In this document: in pieces, positions 19,982-31,030 of the stretch
How the letters are laid out: each line of letters opens with the position of its first letter
Numbering within the stretch: position 1 is the stretch's first letter
Source: Dichomitus squalens LYAD-421 SS1
Taxonomy: Eukaryota > Basidiomycota > Agaricomycetes > Polyporales > Polyporaceae
NCBI RefSeq assembly: GCF_000275845.1
Contig: NW_006766887.1
Location: 1,074,770 to 1,138,769, forward strand
Length of the DNA: 64,000 bases
Direction of reading: 5' to 3'
Notes under the pieces: generated by a model
What the model saw: only the letters and a program-made list of their open reading frames with translations
What the model was told of the DNA's origin: nothing
Databases searched by the model: none
Made by a program: the position numbers and the translations under genes

Positions 19982-22900
19982 TCATGTCATAGCTTGTTGT
20001 GCGTCCGGTAGGCGTTGATCGTCCCGGGCGACACCCGACGATCGAGCAGGATGTCGTTTGCGCGACTTCACGCCTTGGCCCTGGCCATGAGACTGACCAC
20101 GTTGACTCTGAGCAATCGCGCCAGCCTGAGGTTGGCTTGGTCCATGGCTCGCACCATGTCCTGTCGCCTTCTCGCGTTGCCGCTTCTGCGCACCATCTCC
20201 TCCAGGGTGGCCGCCCTTGCCGCCCTTCTGGGGCTGCTGCACCTGGCTGTCACTACCAGTGCCAGATACAGACTGGATGGCAGGGCCCTTGCCTTTCTGG
20301 CCTCCTCCTCTCGACTTCTTCGGCTTCTTTGGCGGTTCCTCAAGGAGTGCGGCCGTAACGGCCTGTTCTTCCTTCAATCGTTCCTCCTCGGCAGCCCACC
20401 AGCGAAGGAAGTCCTCCTCAACCTGGCGTGCACGCTCTTCCTCCTGAATCTCTACCAAGGAGCGCTTGTCCTTGGAGGCTGGGGCATCTTGTTCGGCCTG
20501 AGAAAGCTGGATAGCCGCGAATGACGTGACAGAACGAGAGGAGGACTGGACCACGGGCTGAACGGGTTGGACAGGCGGTGGCGTCCATACGCTGCCACTT
20601 CTGTAGATAGACATGCGATGAGTAATCATCGAATGCTCGAGGCGGGGAGAGGCACTTACGAGACACGACGAATGGATGTCGCCGCGGCAGATGCCTGTCT
20701 GGTCGGCAAGAACACAGGTCCCAAACCCGGTGCGACAGGCCTCCGAGGTGTAGATGGCTGGGACCACGGGGTAATCGACGCTCCTGCCGCAACAATCGGG
20801 GCTCCGGAGACGGATGGCGCGCCAAGAACCTGTGGTCGTCCATTCTTGCCAAGAGAAGCCATCACAGAAGGAGCCACAGGAGACCCACTGACTGGCGTTG
20901 TCGTAGCTGGCTGAGGAACTCTCCATGAACCAGATGAGACCCGAGGGACCTGCCCACTGTTCCCTGGAGACTCTGTATAAGGACGGGAAGACAGACCATG
21001 CTCCATAGGACGAGCAGGCGTCATTGCATGCGACCTAGAGATGGGAGCCTTGGTGGAGGCCTCTGCCATGATGGCTTTCATGTCGGTCTTCGGAGCAGAC
21101 GTGATTGGTTTCCAGCCAACAACTGGGCGACCGGGGGATTCGCTTCCGCTCGGCACGCGGGACGGCGTACCTGGCGCAGAGACACCGGTTGGTGCCGCGG
21201 CGGGTGGAGGAGGCTCGGGCTCATCCATTATGAACATCTCGTCATCGGGGATGCCAGTCGCGACGGGCCTGTTGCTGAACGTCGGTCGCAACATTGGGCT
21301 GTTGGGGGCGGATGTATCCGAACGCTTCGTCGGCCTCTTGCTCGGCCCCGGAGGAGACAGCTTCGCGGAATCTCTGAACGCTCCAGAGCGAAACGTAGGC
21401 ACGATCGTTTGCGGGATGTCCTGAAGCGCCAGCCACTCGCCCCATGTTTCCATGGCCTTGTCGACGATCTTGCTCGAGCGCGAGAGCGGGTACTTCTCGG
21501 CTTGTGCTGTGCGGACGAAGGCAGAGAGTTGCTTGATGAGGTCGGGGGTCAGGTCCTCTAGCATACGGCTCTCGAGGAAGACTTCCATATTGATCGCGAT
21601 ATACTCCTGGAGAAGCCGGACAAGGGCAGTGGCATGGTAGTGAGTCGCATCTGTGAGGACAGCACAGACGTTGTTGATCCAGACACGCTTCATGATGACC
21701 CAAGAGCAGATGAGCATCAGGCGATCGAGGTGCAGCTCATTCTAAGATCGCCAGTCAGTAACCCAACACCAAGGTATCAAGGCAGGTACTCACCGCGACA
21801 GCCATGACGTCGAACGCGTAGTCAATCAGGTCATCCACAGAATGCGCATCTTCGACCACGTCAAAGATTTCCTTGTCTCCTCCACCGCAGAGATACTTTA
21901 GTGCCGGCTCGACAGCGCGCCATTTCATGTGCTTGAAATTGACGACGATGGTGCCTTCAGGGGTCCAGCGTTTCGCAGTCCAGTCCTTATCGTCGAAGAA
22001 CGCCGCGAAGAACGGCGAACGGGCACGTAGAACGACCGAATGACAAAACACCTCCCGATCTGCCAAGTGCAGGACGACGTCGGGGGCAAGAGGTCGCCGC
22101 GCGCGAGCTCCAACACCCTCTGTCTGTGTGCGGAAGAAGAGCTTCTGCATATCCTCAGAAAGGATAGACTTCGGGGTCCGTTTGACCGGCGCATTGACGA
22201 CGTCCGATAATGCGCTGAGCCCAAGGAGGGACGACAGAGCCTGGAGCTCGGCCTTGAGCTGCGGCGGCTTAACCTTGAGCTGCTCGAGCTGCCGATGGAT
22301 GGCATGCGAGATACGAGGATCCCAGACAGCGAGCAGCTCATCCGAGTACAGGTAGACAATCAGGATGAGGACAGACAGGGGATGACAGCCCGCGAACGTG
22401 ACCCTCGCTAGCTTCGGACTAGCGCCCTTACTAGCATGCCCTTGGATCGCAACGCTTGACTTGGTATCACGGATTGTCTTCGTCTCTGAAAGAACTTCGC
22501 CAAGGACAGAAGAACGGGCAGCAAGGATGACACGGTGAGTAGGAAGCTCGATGCCGTTCGACTGTACGTTGACGATGAGGTCCGCGTGGTAAGGTAAGTC
22601 GTTGTAGTCAAGGGCACTAATGGCATCGGAGCCCTTACGGGCCTCTTTGAGCCGGAGAATGACGGAAGTCAGAGCCTTCACTTGCTTGACGTCGCTTTGT
22701 ACTGCTGAGTCCTCCTCGTCCTCTTCCTCGTCCGACCCGGGAGGGATCTCAGTCGACGGACTGAGCACTGTGCCCGACGTACCCGATGGCGAGCTACGCT
22801 CATCAGGGCTGATAAGCTTCAGGTATGGTTGAACGCTAGCCAAATCCTGCGGAAGCCGGTTGCCGACCACTCTGACCTCCATAGGGTGGAAATCCTCGCG

Positions 22901-24805
22901 CAAGGCAGCGAACGCCCCTGTGGCATTTGCGCAGACCCGAGTAACGCGCTGGACATAGGGTACACGTTGAAACCTGAAAGTCTTGACAGAGGACCCCTGA
23001 CCAGCCTTGAGATTGCGCGAACGCACAAAAACGTGGCCGGATTCCGTGCAGATGATGATGGAGCCATCAACCCCAAGTGCGACGTCCTAGCGTACATGAT
23101 GAGGTTCACAGATCGAGCAGATATGGGGTAACGGATACATACCCGGACTGCGCTGAACTGCTTCCGCAGAGCCCAAACGCGTTGGGGCTGCACGTTGAAC
23201 CGCGACTTGCTCCTGCTCGCACCGCCGTCCGACGGGGAAGGGTAAGTGAAGGTGAACAGCTCCCCACTCGACGAAAGCGCAGCGAAGGTATCCTCGCAGC
23301 TGGTAATCTTCTCGATGCTAGCGCTATTTCTATTCGCTGCCTGTGGCGGACGGTAGGCAACAAACTCGGAAGGGAACGAATATGCTGGGAAGCTGCACGA
23401 AATAAATAAATTCGTGGAGCATCAAGGGGAAGGAGGATACCCACTTGACTTTGAAGTCACCGTCATTCCACAGACAGATAACTTCTTGAGTCTCCAAAAG
23501 GCAGGCAAGAGCCGAGTCCTACAAGATGTTAGATGGGCGCACAATCAGAGGATTGGTATGCGCACTGTGATAGAGACGGAGAGCACGGGCTTGTTGATCT
23601 TCGTGACAACGCGAGGAGCAATCTGGACAGGCTGCGCTACTCTGTCGTACCCTGATATAGTAAGTCAACTTATGTGCGGGAGTTTGGTCTCTTACACATA
23701 GAGCATACCTAGCTGCCCATTGTTAGTGCCCCACGTGAAGACCTCGTCGCCAGTCCAGCATGCTGAAGCAGTCTTACATGCGGCGACACCTTCAATCGTA
23801 TGGTTCCGTATTGCGCCCGAAATCTTCCTTGGAGTGGACTGGATAGGCTCTTCGGCGCGACCGCTAGCCGCCGGCTCGACGATGTAACCGAGCTGAGAGA
23901 AGCGATTGAGGCCCCAACTATGGACCTCGCCGTTCTTCGTGAGGATAAGAGTGTGGTCCTGGCCAACCGCAACAGACTCGACGGCAAGGTTGAAGCCGGG
24001 AAGAGGGACTGGTGTGTATTGGGTGTGTTGGCCTGGACCCAGACTACAAGTGCGGGGTGAGCCCCCTACTGTGAGCCGTGCGAGAGAGTACTTACCGACC
24101 ACCGCTGCCAAATCCACAAACACGTAGATTTCCGCGAGGCTCGTCCGTCACGATGACTGTATGCAGTCTTGACATGGCAACTTGACGGACGCGGATGGGG
24201 GTGAAGCGAGCATTGAGGCTTTCCGTCTGCGGAACAGGGGACACGCGCAAGGAGACCAACTCGGGGATAGCTCTGTCGTCTCCGTCTCCTACTCCAAGCG
24301 CGGCGTTTCTGTTGGATCCCCAAGTGTAAAGCTCTTGACCTCGCAGCGTATCATGGTCTGGCACTGTACCCTCGACGGTAGAGTTGTACAAGTCGAACGG
24401 CGTGTATCCTTCAATGTCCCGGAGAGTAGTATCGATATCCAGCCGCTGGAGCAACAGCTGGGCTGTCGCGAGGTTTCCGTGATAGAGCGCACGGTGGAGC
24501 GGGGTCCAATGACTCTCTGCGTCGGCGATATTGACGTTGATTGTAGGATGCGCGAGAAGCAGGCGGACAAACTCCGGGGCGGACGCATCCTGGGACGAGG
24601 CCGCGAGGTGAAGGACAGTCCTACCAAGGTGGTCTTTCGCGTTGACGTCGACATATGGCGCAGAACTCAGCGGGCTGGGGCGCGACCAGGACTTGCCTCC
24701 GCTGGTGCTGAGACCGCCGGGGTCGCGCTGACTCCGGGTGGGGTCCAGCAGGCGCTGGAAGGCCTGCTGGTTGCGTAGGTGAAAGTGGGCATGGAGAGCG
24801 GTCAT
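19982..24805 (-). CDS. IBTK/Btb3-like protein: ankyrin, RCC1 and two BTB domains
   Basis: Likely substrate adaptor of a Cullin-3 ubiquitin ligase, by homology with animal IBTK and fission yeast Btb3. Eight exons (24096-24805, 23709-24043, 23566-23651, 23445-23518, 23143-23392, 21794-23086, 20660-21741, 19982-20600) join in frame to 1482 residues. Order of domains: ankyrin repeats at about 50-145 (GRTVLHLAA, HWTPLHRALYHGNLATAQLL), RCC1-type blades (ELYTWGSNRNAALG, VHSWGLNRFSQLG, VFTWGTNNGQLG), first BTB (LIVNVQSNGIELPTHRVILA), second BTB (VVLHLADREVFCHSVVLRAR), then a long Pro/Ser-rich region and a charged C-terminus with DFLRWWAAEEERLKEEQ. The last 86 bases lie in tandem unit B. Convergence of domain order and length with IBTK makes the call strong. 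Targets are unknown. Confidence 0.92.
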
Positions 24806-25509
24806 GCAGTGGGGATATGTGGCGAACAGCGACCAGGAGTCCTGATGACTCCCTTAAGGCCGGGCTGTTCGTCGAGCGTTGCGCAGGGAGGGGTTGCGCA
24901 ACGGTAAGCCTGGAGTTACAGCGAACAAAAGCTTGCAGACAGTCGAGGAAGACAGAGGGTTGTCTGACGGCTTGCAAGCTTAGATGGGGGCGAAGAACGA
25001 AGAGGAATAAGTTAAGTCCGAAGGGTCTGTATGTAGGAGGACGGAGGACGTCGAGGACAGAGTCGAGCTAATTCCAGTACTCGTCGGTGCCGTCTTCTCT
25101 CAAGCCGGGCGGTGCACGTGCGCTCCCCACACGTCGAGCGCTCAGCTGAGGGGCCGCGATAACGAACGTTGCCTCCCTCATTTCCTCCTGAATCCACCTT
25201 GGGACACGTTCCACGTTCACGAACGACAATGACCACTGTGTATGGGCAACTCCGCTTTACTTTTCTCCTTGTTATCGCAGCGTAGTGTGCTCGAAGTCTT
25301 TCGGCGACGCATCGGTGACGTTTTAGACTCAGGGCTGGCGATAAGCAACGCAGGATCGTCGTCGACGATCCTCCAAATTCAGCCATTCGGTCCTTTGACA
25401 CGACACATTGAAGTAATGTCTCGGATATTATTCGCACTAGTAAATCATATCACATGAGCTGAGATGAGTTGCCTACAGTCACAGGACCCAGAATCCAGCA
25501 GATACCACG
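24806..25509. other. intergenic: IBTK-like promoter and EngB 3' region
   Basis: No gene recognised. The right part includes the 3' region of the EngB-type GTPase gene, which ends at 25510. Confidence 0.5.
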
Positions 25510-26494
25510 CTAAGGAGGACGATAGAGCTTCGTCTCCGTCTTGCTCAAGCCGCAAGCTTCTGTGATACTCTGCCTCACGTCTTCGATTCCGAGATGAGGG
25601 TGCTCGTGTGCGGAGGTGAGGATGGGGGGTAGACACGTCGGCGCCGTCTCATATATATCTTTTTGCATGTTCTTTATTGCCTTGACGAGCTCCCCCGTCC
25701 GTAACCCGTCCGTCTTGGTGATAATGGCTTGGAGAGTCCAGTTGACTCCACCCGACGCCTGACATTGTTCGTCAAGCAAGCTGAGCATCATCCTGTCCAC
25801 TTCGTTCACGCCATGCTTGGCATTGAAGAGAATGAATACACGGCGAAGCCTACATACAACGCAATGTTAGTCACTACGTTCAGTCCAAGGTGGAAGGAGC
25901 GGGAAACGAAGCTCTCTTACTCTTTGCGATTCTGGACGTAGTAGTTGAAGAGTTCACCCCACTCGCGACGACCGCGCGCACCGTAACCCGGGGCGTCGAC
26001 GAGGACTAGATGGCCCGGTGGCGGTCCTACCCGGTAGAAGTTTAATGTCTGGGTCCGGCCCTGTCGTGCACTGTTATCAGCTTCGTGTTTAGATTATGAG
26101 TGCCACTTGGCGCATACAGCGGTCTTGCTGGTGTGCAACAGATTGCGTCGACCAAGGACGGCGTTCAGCAGCGTCGACTTCCCAACATTAGCTCGGCCTT
26201 TTTCAAAGCATTAGATGTCGGTGGATCTGGGACAGATAGCTCTTACCCACCAGTCACTATAACCTGGGTAGGCGAGCTTTCGTCAGTGCGCTGTCGAGCA
26301 GCCTAATCTCCACATACCTCTGGAAGACCATGCAAATTAGGTATTGACTGCTGAGTAGCGGCAGCAGCGAGAAATTCTGCAGATTTGGCGTTCGCAAAGA
26401 CCTTGCTCGCCGGCGCCTTTGATGACGCACCCCTAGAGCTCGTGTAGAGGTGGCTTGTTGTAGTGGTTCGGCTTCTCAAAAGGCTGCAAGACAT
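25510..26494 (-). CDS. EngB/YihA-type GTPase, probably mitochondrial
   Basis: GTP-binding protein for large ribosomal subunit assembly in the EngB family, probably mitochondrial here. Five exons (26318-26494, 26251-26263, 26118-26197, 25921-26060, 25510-25849) give 249 residues. The N-terminus is rich in Arg, Ser and Thr without acids (MSCSLLRSRTTTTSHLYTSS), consistent with a mitochondrial presequence. G1 is GRANVGKS (64-71), G2 region GRTQTLNFY, G3 DAPGYG (112-117), G4 TKTD (181-184) and the G5-type SA near LTSAHEH. DAPGYG and the GRTQ motif are typical of EngB. Exon 2 is only 13 nt, and its donor (gtgggt) splits the first Gly of G1. An alternative donor three bases on would break the frame. 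It is followed at 26991 by another minus-strand gene. Confidence 0.9.
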
Positions 26495-26990
26495 AGACTA
26501 ATCTGGCCGAGATCTCCAGCGGATGACAAGTGTTTACCGCCGAACCTTGTGTATGTCGTACAGACGAAGGAAGGCCAACGCGGCATACTGGACAGGACAA
26601 AAGGCGCCTAATAGCTAAATACATAACCGGGTCACTGAGCGCTCAGGGTGACAGAGCAGCTCAGCTTCAGTCTTCATATTGACGATGGCATTCTGAGCCA
26701 TTACACCTGAAAACATAGCTGTACACTGTAAGGACAAAGATGACGTTCAAATGGGAGAGATAAGTCGAATTTGTCGGAATGGGCGTTACCCGCTGTCGTC
26801 CCTATGCGTGCAGTCGAAGGCGACAGCTGCGCCTGCGACAAGTACTAACCGTTTACATCATGCAGAAATATTATCCGAATACCAACGCTTGAGATATGAA
26901 GGCTATACGACGATGTATCTAAGAAGTTCCAGCAAGATTACAATCCACTATCCACAACGGCGATGTTACTTAGCAAAAAGTCGTGTACTT
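26495..26990. other. intergenic between EngB and VPS9 genes
   Basis: Promoter of the EngB-type gene and 3' region of the VPS9 gene. Nothing else recognised. Confidence 0.5.
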
Positions 26991-29900
26991 TCAGTCGTCG
27001 TGGAATCCACCCATGGCCCTCACGGCCTCTACTAGACGCTTGTACTCTCGTAACAGCTCCCCGACTTCGGACACTTTGATGTCATCTTCGGTGCATGTCA
27101 AGAAACGATTGTTAGGGGGCGAAATGCGGATAGAGATCGGTGACTGCGCCCTGGATGATGCAGGTGACTCAATATGCTTGATTGTACTGGGCGGGAGGAG
27201 CAATGACGATCGACGAGAGTCAGGGGGAGATGTCTGCGACATTGTCAGTCGCAAAAAAAATGGAACAGTGAATGCCAGTTCACACACCTTAGCTGCTGCG
27301 TCACCAGTTGTGCTCTGACCTTGGGACAACCTCGACAAGCCAGGTACACTCGCAAGTCGATCTGCGAGACTCTTCCGTCCTCCGGCTGTGGTCTTGCGCC
27401 TCCGCGCACGCCGACTACGTTGACTCATCATACTCTCGAAACTGCGAATGCTCCTGGCGTCGTGCTCCCCCTCCTCCTCTTCGTCGTCGTCTTCATCGTC
27501 CTCCTCCGACTCATCCTCCTCCAACTCGTCTTCGGGCCGAAGAGACCGACTAGAGCCTGGACGTGACGGTACATCAATCATCTGCTGCCCAGGCTCCTCG
27601 TTCTGTGTTGATTTCGATCGTCCCGGCAGAGAAGCAGCGATGCTTGCTATTGAGAAGCCCGTGTCTCGGCGGAGAAGCCCAAATCTAGGTTGCGCGATGT
27701 TCCATGGTGCGGCGTTCTGGTCGGCATCAGTGGGCGGTGTGGGCGCCTCCGCGTTAGGGTCGAGGGTCTGACCAGGTAGGAATGCTCGTAGTACGCCAAA
27801 GGAAGTGTCCACGACACCCGTGAGCACCTTGTTGGCTGACCCGGCGAGCGCGTCAACTTGCTGCTCAACGCGCCCGCGCAAACTGGATTGTGCCACGCGA
27901 GGTGATCCACCGTCAGGACCAGATCGAGAGATGGGGATGGGCGTAAGCTCCGCAGTGCTGGCATAAGGGAAGGACATCAGCTTTTATGAACTAGGACGAC
28001 AGGACATGATGGAGGAGAGCAGACTCGCGGTCAGGGCGGGGTGCTATACCCGCAGGCTGCACGTTGCCATAAAACGTAAGATGCCGTGGCAACAACCTTA
28101 TCCCACAGCAGGCCGGATAGAGCTATTGGAGACTCATGACGCGAGTGACAAATTCAAACGCACCTGATGACCATCTTCTCACTCTCCCCAAGCCCGAGCG
28201 CGGCGAGGTCAACGTTCTCGAGGAACTCAGCAACAGCCATGAGGTTGATGAGACAGTATCCCTCCTCCCCGCCGGCGGCACGCTCCCGCCTAAAACGCTG
28301 TGTATAAAGAAGATGAGAGACCAGATGCGGCGGATTGGCTTTGACAACGGCGAATATCATCAACGGGAGGATGAGGTCGCTGGAGACAGGTGTCGGCCCT
28401 GGCCCTGGTGGCGTGTCCGCAGAGGGTTCAGGCGGTGGTGGAGATACTGTCAGAATAGGGGATCGTGAACTAGACGACTCAGATATTAGAGAAGCATCGT
28501 CAGGGACGAGGAGGATGCTTCTTTCGGTAGGAGCGATAGGCTGCAGTTCTGAGGGGAGAGATTCGCTCATTGGAGAAACCACCACTACAGGGGGAGGAGA
28601 AACAGCCCTGTCCAATTCATCGTCATCTGGATGCACAGACTTCGCGAACGAAGTCGCCATTGGAGTCTTCTCATCCATTATCTCGTCGTCTGACTTCAAC
28701 CTTAATGGTGGTAGTCTAGACAAGCCCTCTAGTGCGCAATTCAGTATGGCGAAGACTGATAGACAGAAATGCAGCACTAACCGACTAGGACCTTGTGCAC
28801 AGAAACCAATGTAGCCGCCTTATCGGCAGGGGAACGACAGACGGAATCCAAGTGTGTGAGGGCTGAGAGAAGTTGACGCATCAGCAGAAAACAACATACG
28901 AAAGGAGCGATGATTTACTTTGACCGCAGGCCTTGACAAGAGTCTCGACTTCTGGTCCTGCCTTGCCCACCTCGACGCCAAGGTGTTGCAAACCCAGGTC
29001 AAGTAGGTTGACTGCAGCGATTCGACTAGAGAGAGCTTCGTCATGGGAAGCATCGTCTGTACCAGGGGGCAGGAACAGTCTGTACGTTGACGTCAGTGCG
29101 CCATACACAACACCGCTGGCGAAACAAAATGCTACTCACCTATCGTAGTATAGTGAGCAGACAGCTTTCTCTACCGCCTCCATGATGCGCTTCGTATGAA
29201 TCGCCTTCGGGCTATTCTCCTCCTCGTCCCCATCCTTCTCAACTGTCCCGCTCGCCTCGGGCACCTTATCCACATCGCCGTCCTCCCGATCTTTCTCGAT
29301 CTCGCCCTCGCTCCCGCTGCCGCCCTTACCTTGTCTCCGCCACCGGCTGCCCTTGTGACTCTCCTTCGCGACGTCCTCCGTCCATCGCTTCTCCACCTCA
29401 TCTTCAAGATCGTACCAGAACTCCTGTAGCCGCCTCGCCACTTCCTCGATGCCCCCGCCGTCAGCGGCAGCAACCAGCTCGCCGGCAACCTCCCACACCG
29501 ACCCGTCTGAGCCTCCCGCGCTACGAATGCGACCCGGACTCGATGTTGCGCTAACCCCGCTGACGCGTCTCCGACCATCGGGCGCGGCTGCTGCCTTGCC
29601 GTAGGACACTGGTCCTAGCCACTGAGTGCCCTCTAGCACGCGCTCGCGTAGCCAAGTAGGAACGCCATCGCTCGCCAGGACGTCGTCGAGCTCTCCGCGA
29701 AGAGCCGTGGAGATCGTACTCAACACCTGAGCACGATGTATGCGCCCGCCTATCACATATGCGGGGATATTGAGCGGGATCGCTGGTTCTGCAAGTGATG
29801 TGGCGCTAGAGACGTCCGGTGCAGATGCCGATGATGATTCTCCCGGCAAAGCTGAGGGTGATGTCGAGGGGCTCGCTGGAGGGGTAGGCGAAGCAGTCGT

Positions 29901-31030
29901 CGCACGACCGAAGAGGGATGCGAATGGGTTGGAGAGACGCGTTCCAGCACCAGTGGATGACGCGGGTAGCGACGGCCTACCGCTAGGGCGCGGAGGAAGA
30001 GGAGGGCCTTTCGCCGTAGGACGCGGAGGTAGAGGTAGGCTACTAGCGTGGCCATGGACGGAGAAGGTAGGGTATGCGGGGCTATCTCGTGAGTTCTGAT
30101 GACGCGGCTCCACGGGTGACCGTTGTGAAGCGGACAGTGGTCTAGGGAGGGGCGACAGCGAGGCAAGTGCCGCGCCACGCGTTGACGGAGTCAAGAGGGC
30201 TTGGAACGGCTTCGAGGATGGCGACAAGGTGGACCGGAAAGTAAGCACATTGCTAGAGTGTGACCACAATACGAGGATGGATGATTTGTGTTTGAAGACC
30301 AATTAGCACGCTAATCGATCCAGAGTCATCTTCAACGGCGTACTCGGTAATGTATCCTCGCAATCCGGACAGTGTAATCACACTGGTTATTGGAGAACCG
30401 GCACCTGCATCGCATATCGCGATGTGGTCCTTGATGACATCAGGTGTTATAGATACACTTGACTGATGAGGGTCGCGAGGTAGGAGTAGAGTAGCCTAGG
30501 CGCGATTGTCATGATCTAGGCTACACAGGAAAGCCCTCACAAGCGTAGAGTATGCTTACCTTCCCTTCTGAGACAGCCGTCCACAACTCGTTCCACTCGG
30601 GCCCGCGACCTGCCTCCAATGCAAATCTCTCCAAGATCATCCATCCTGTACTTGCGGCATCCAGCCCGGCTTTCTGCGCCGCAGCTTTCAGGTTCATCAG
30701 GTGCAAGCGGTTAGCAGCATCGCGATCGGACGGGGTCGGGTGCGTCGTGGTGCTCGTCGTAGTTGTTGTAGCTGGGGAGGGGGCTCCACGTTGTCTCGGG
30801 GTATACGGCACATAGCGGGGTGCAGAAATGGGTGCAGACGAGTCGGGGCTGGTAGGGGTTGCGCTGGCTGCGGTAGCTGGGGTATTCGGTGACGAGAATG
30901 AGGTAGATCCAGTAGCAGGAGGCGAGAGGAGCGGGTGGGCAGTCAGACTGTCGTGTGAGGCTGTTCTGGGTAACTGGATGCCAGAGCGTCCGATAGAGCC
31001 CGAGGGAAAGAGCCCTTCACGTCTTGACAT
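26991..31030 (-). CDS. VPS9-domain protein, probable Rab5-type exchange factor
   Basis: VPS9 domains activate Rab5/Vps21 GTPases on endosomes. Eight exons (30560-31030, 30273-30495, 29140-30199, 28919-29079, 28782-28862, 28164-28728, 27288-27957, 26991-27233) join in frame to 1157 residues. The N-terminal half is Ser/Pro-rich. The VPS9 domain starts near residue 570 (RIMEAVEKAVCSLYYDR), continues RLFLPPGTDDASHDEAL and LDLGLQHLGVEV, SVCRSPADKAATLVSVHKVL, and ends with the signature LPLMIFAVVKANPPHL...EEGYCLINLMAVAEFL. An acidic stretch and a basic RRARRRKTTAGGRK segment follow, then a short helical C-terminus. The exon 2/3 join (donor at 30272) is the least certain. The intron 27234-27287 is 54 nt, free of stops and in frame, so an unspliced version would simply be 18 residues longer. 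Confidence 0.85.

Larger units (their letters stand above)
16787..20067. repeat. 3.3-kb tandem segmental duplication, unit B
   Basis: Second copy of 13466-16786, 3281 bases long. Its right end lies inside the last exon of the IBTK-like gene, so this is the unit contiguous with the complete gene. Unit A is the one with an amputated tail. Confidence 0.9.

Noticed and set aside
13466..20067. Assembly duplication as explanation for the 3.3-kb repeat
   Set aside because: The two units differ by many substitutions and indels and end in different flanks, so they are real paralogous copies.
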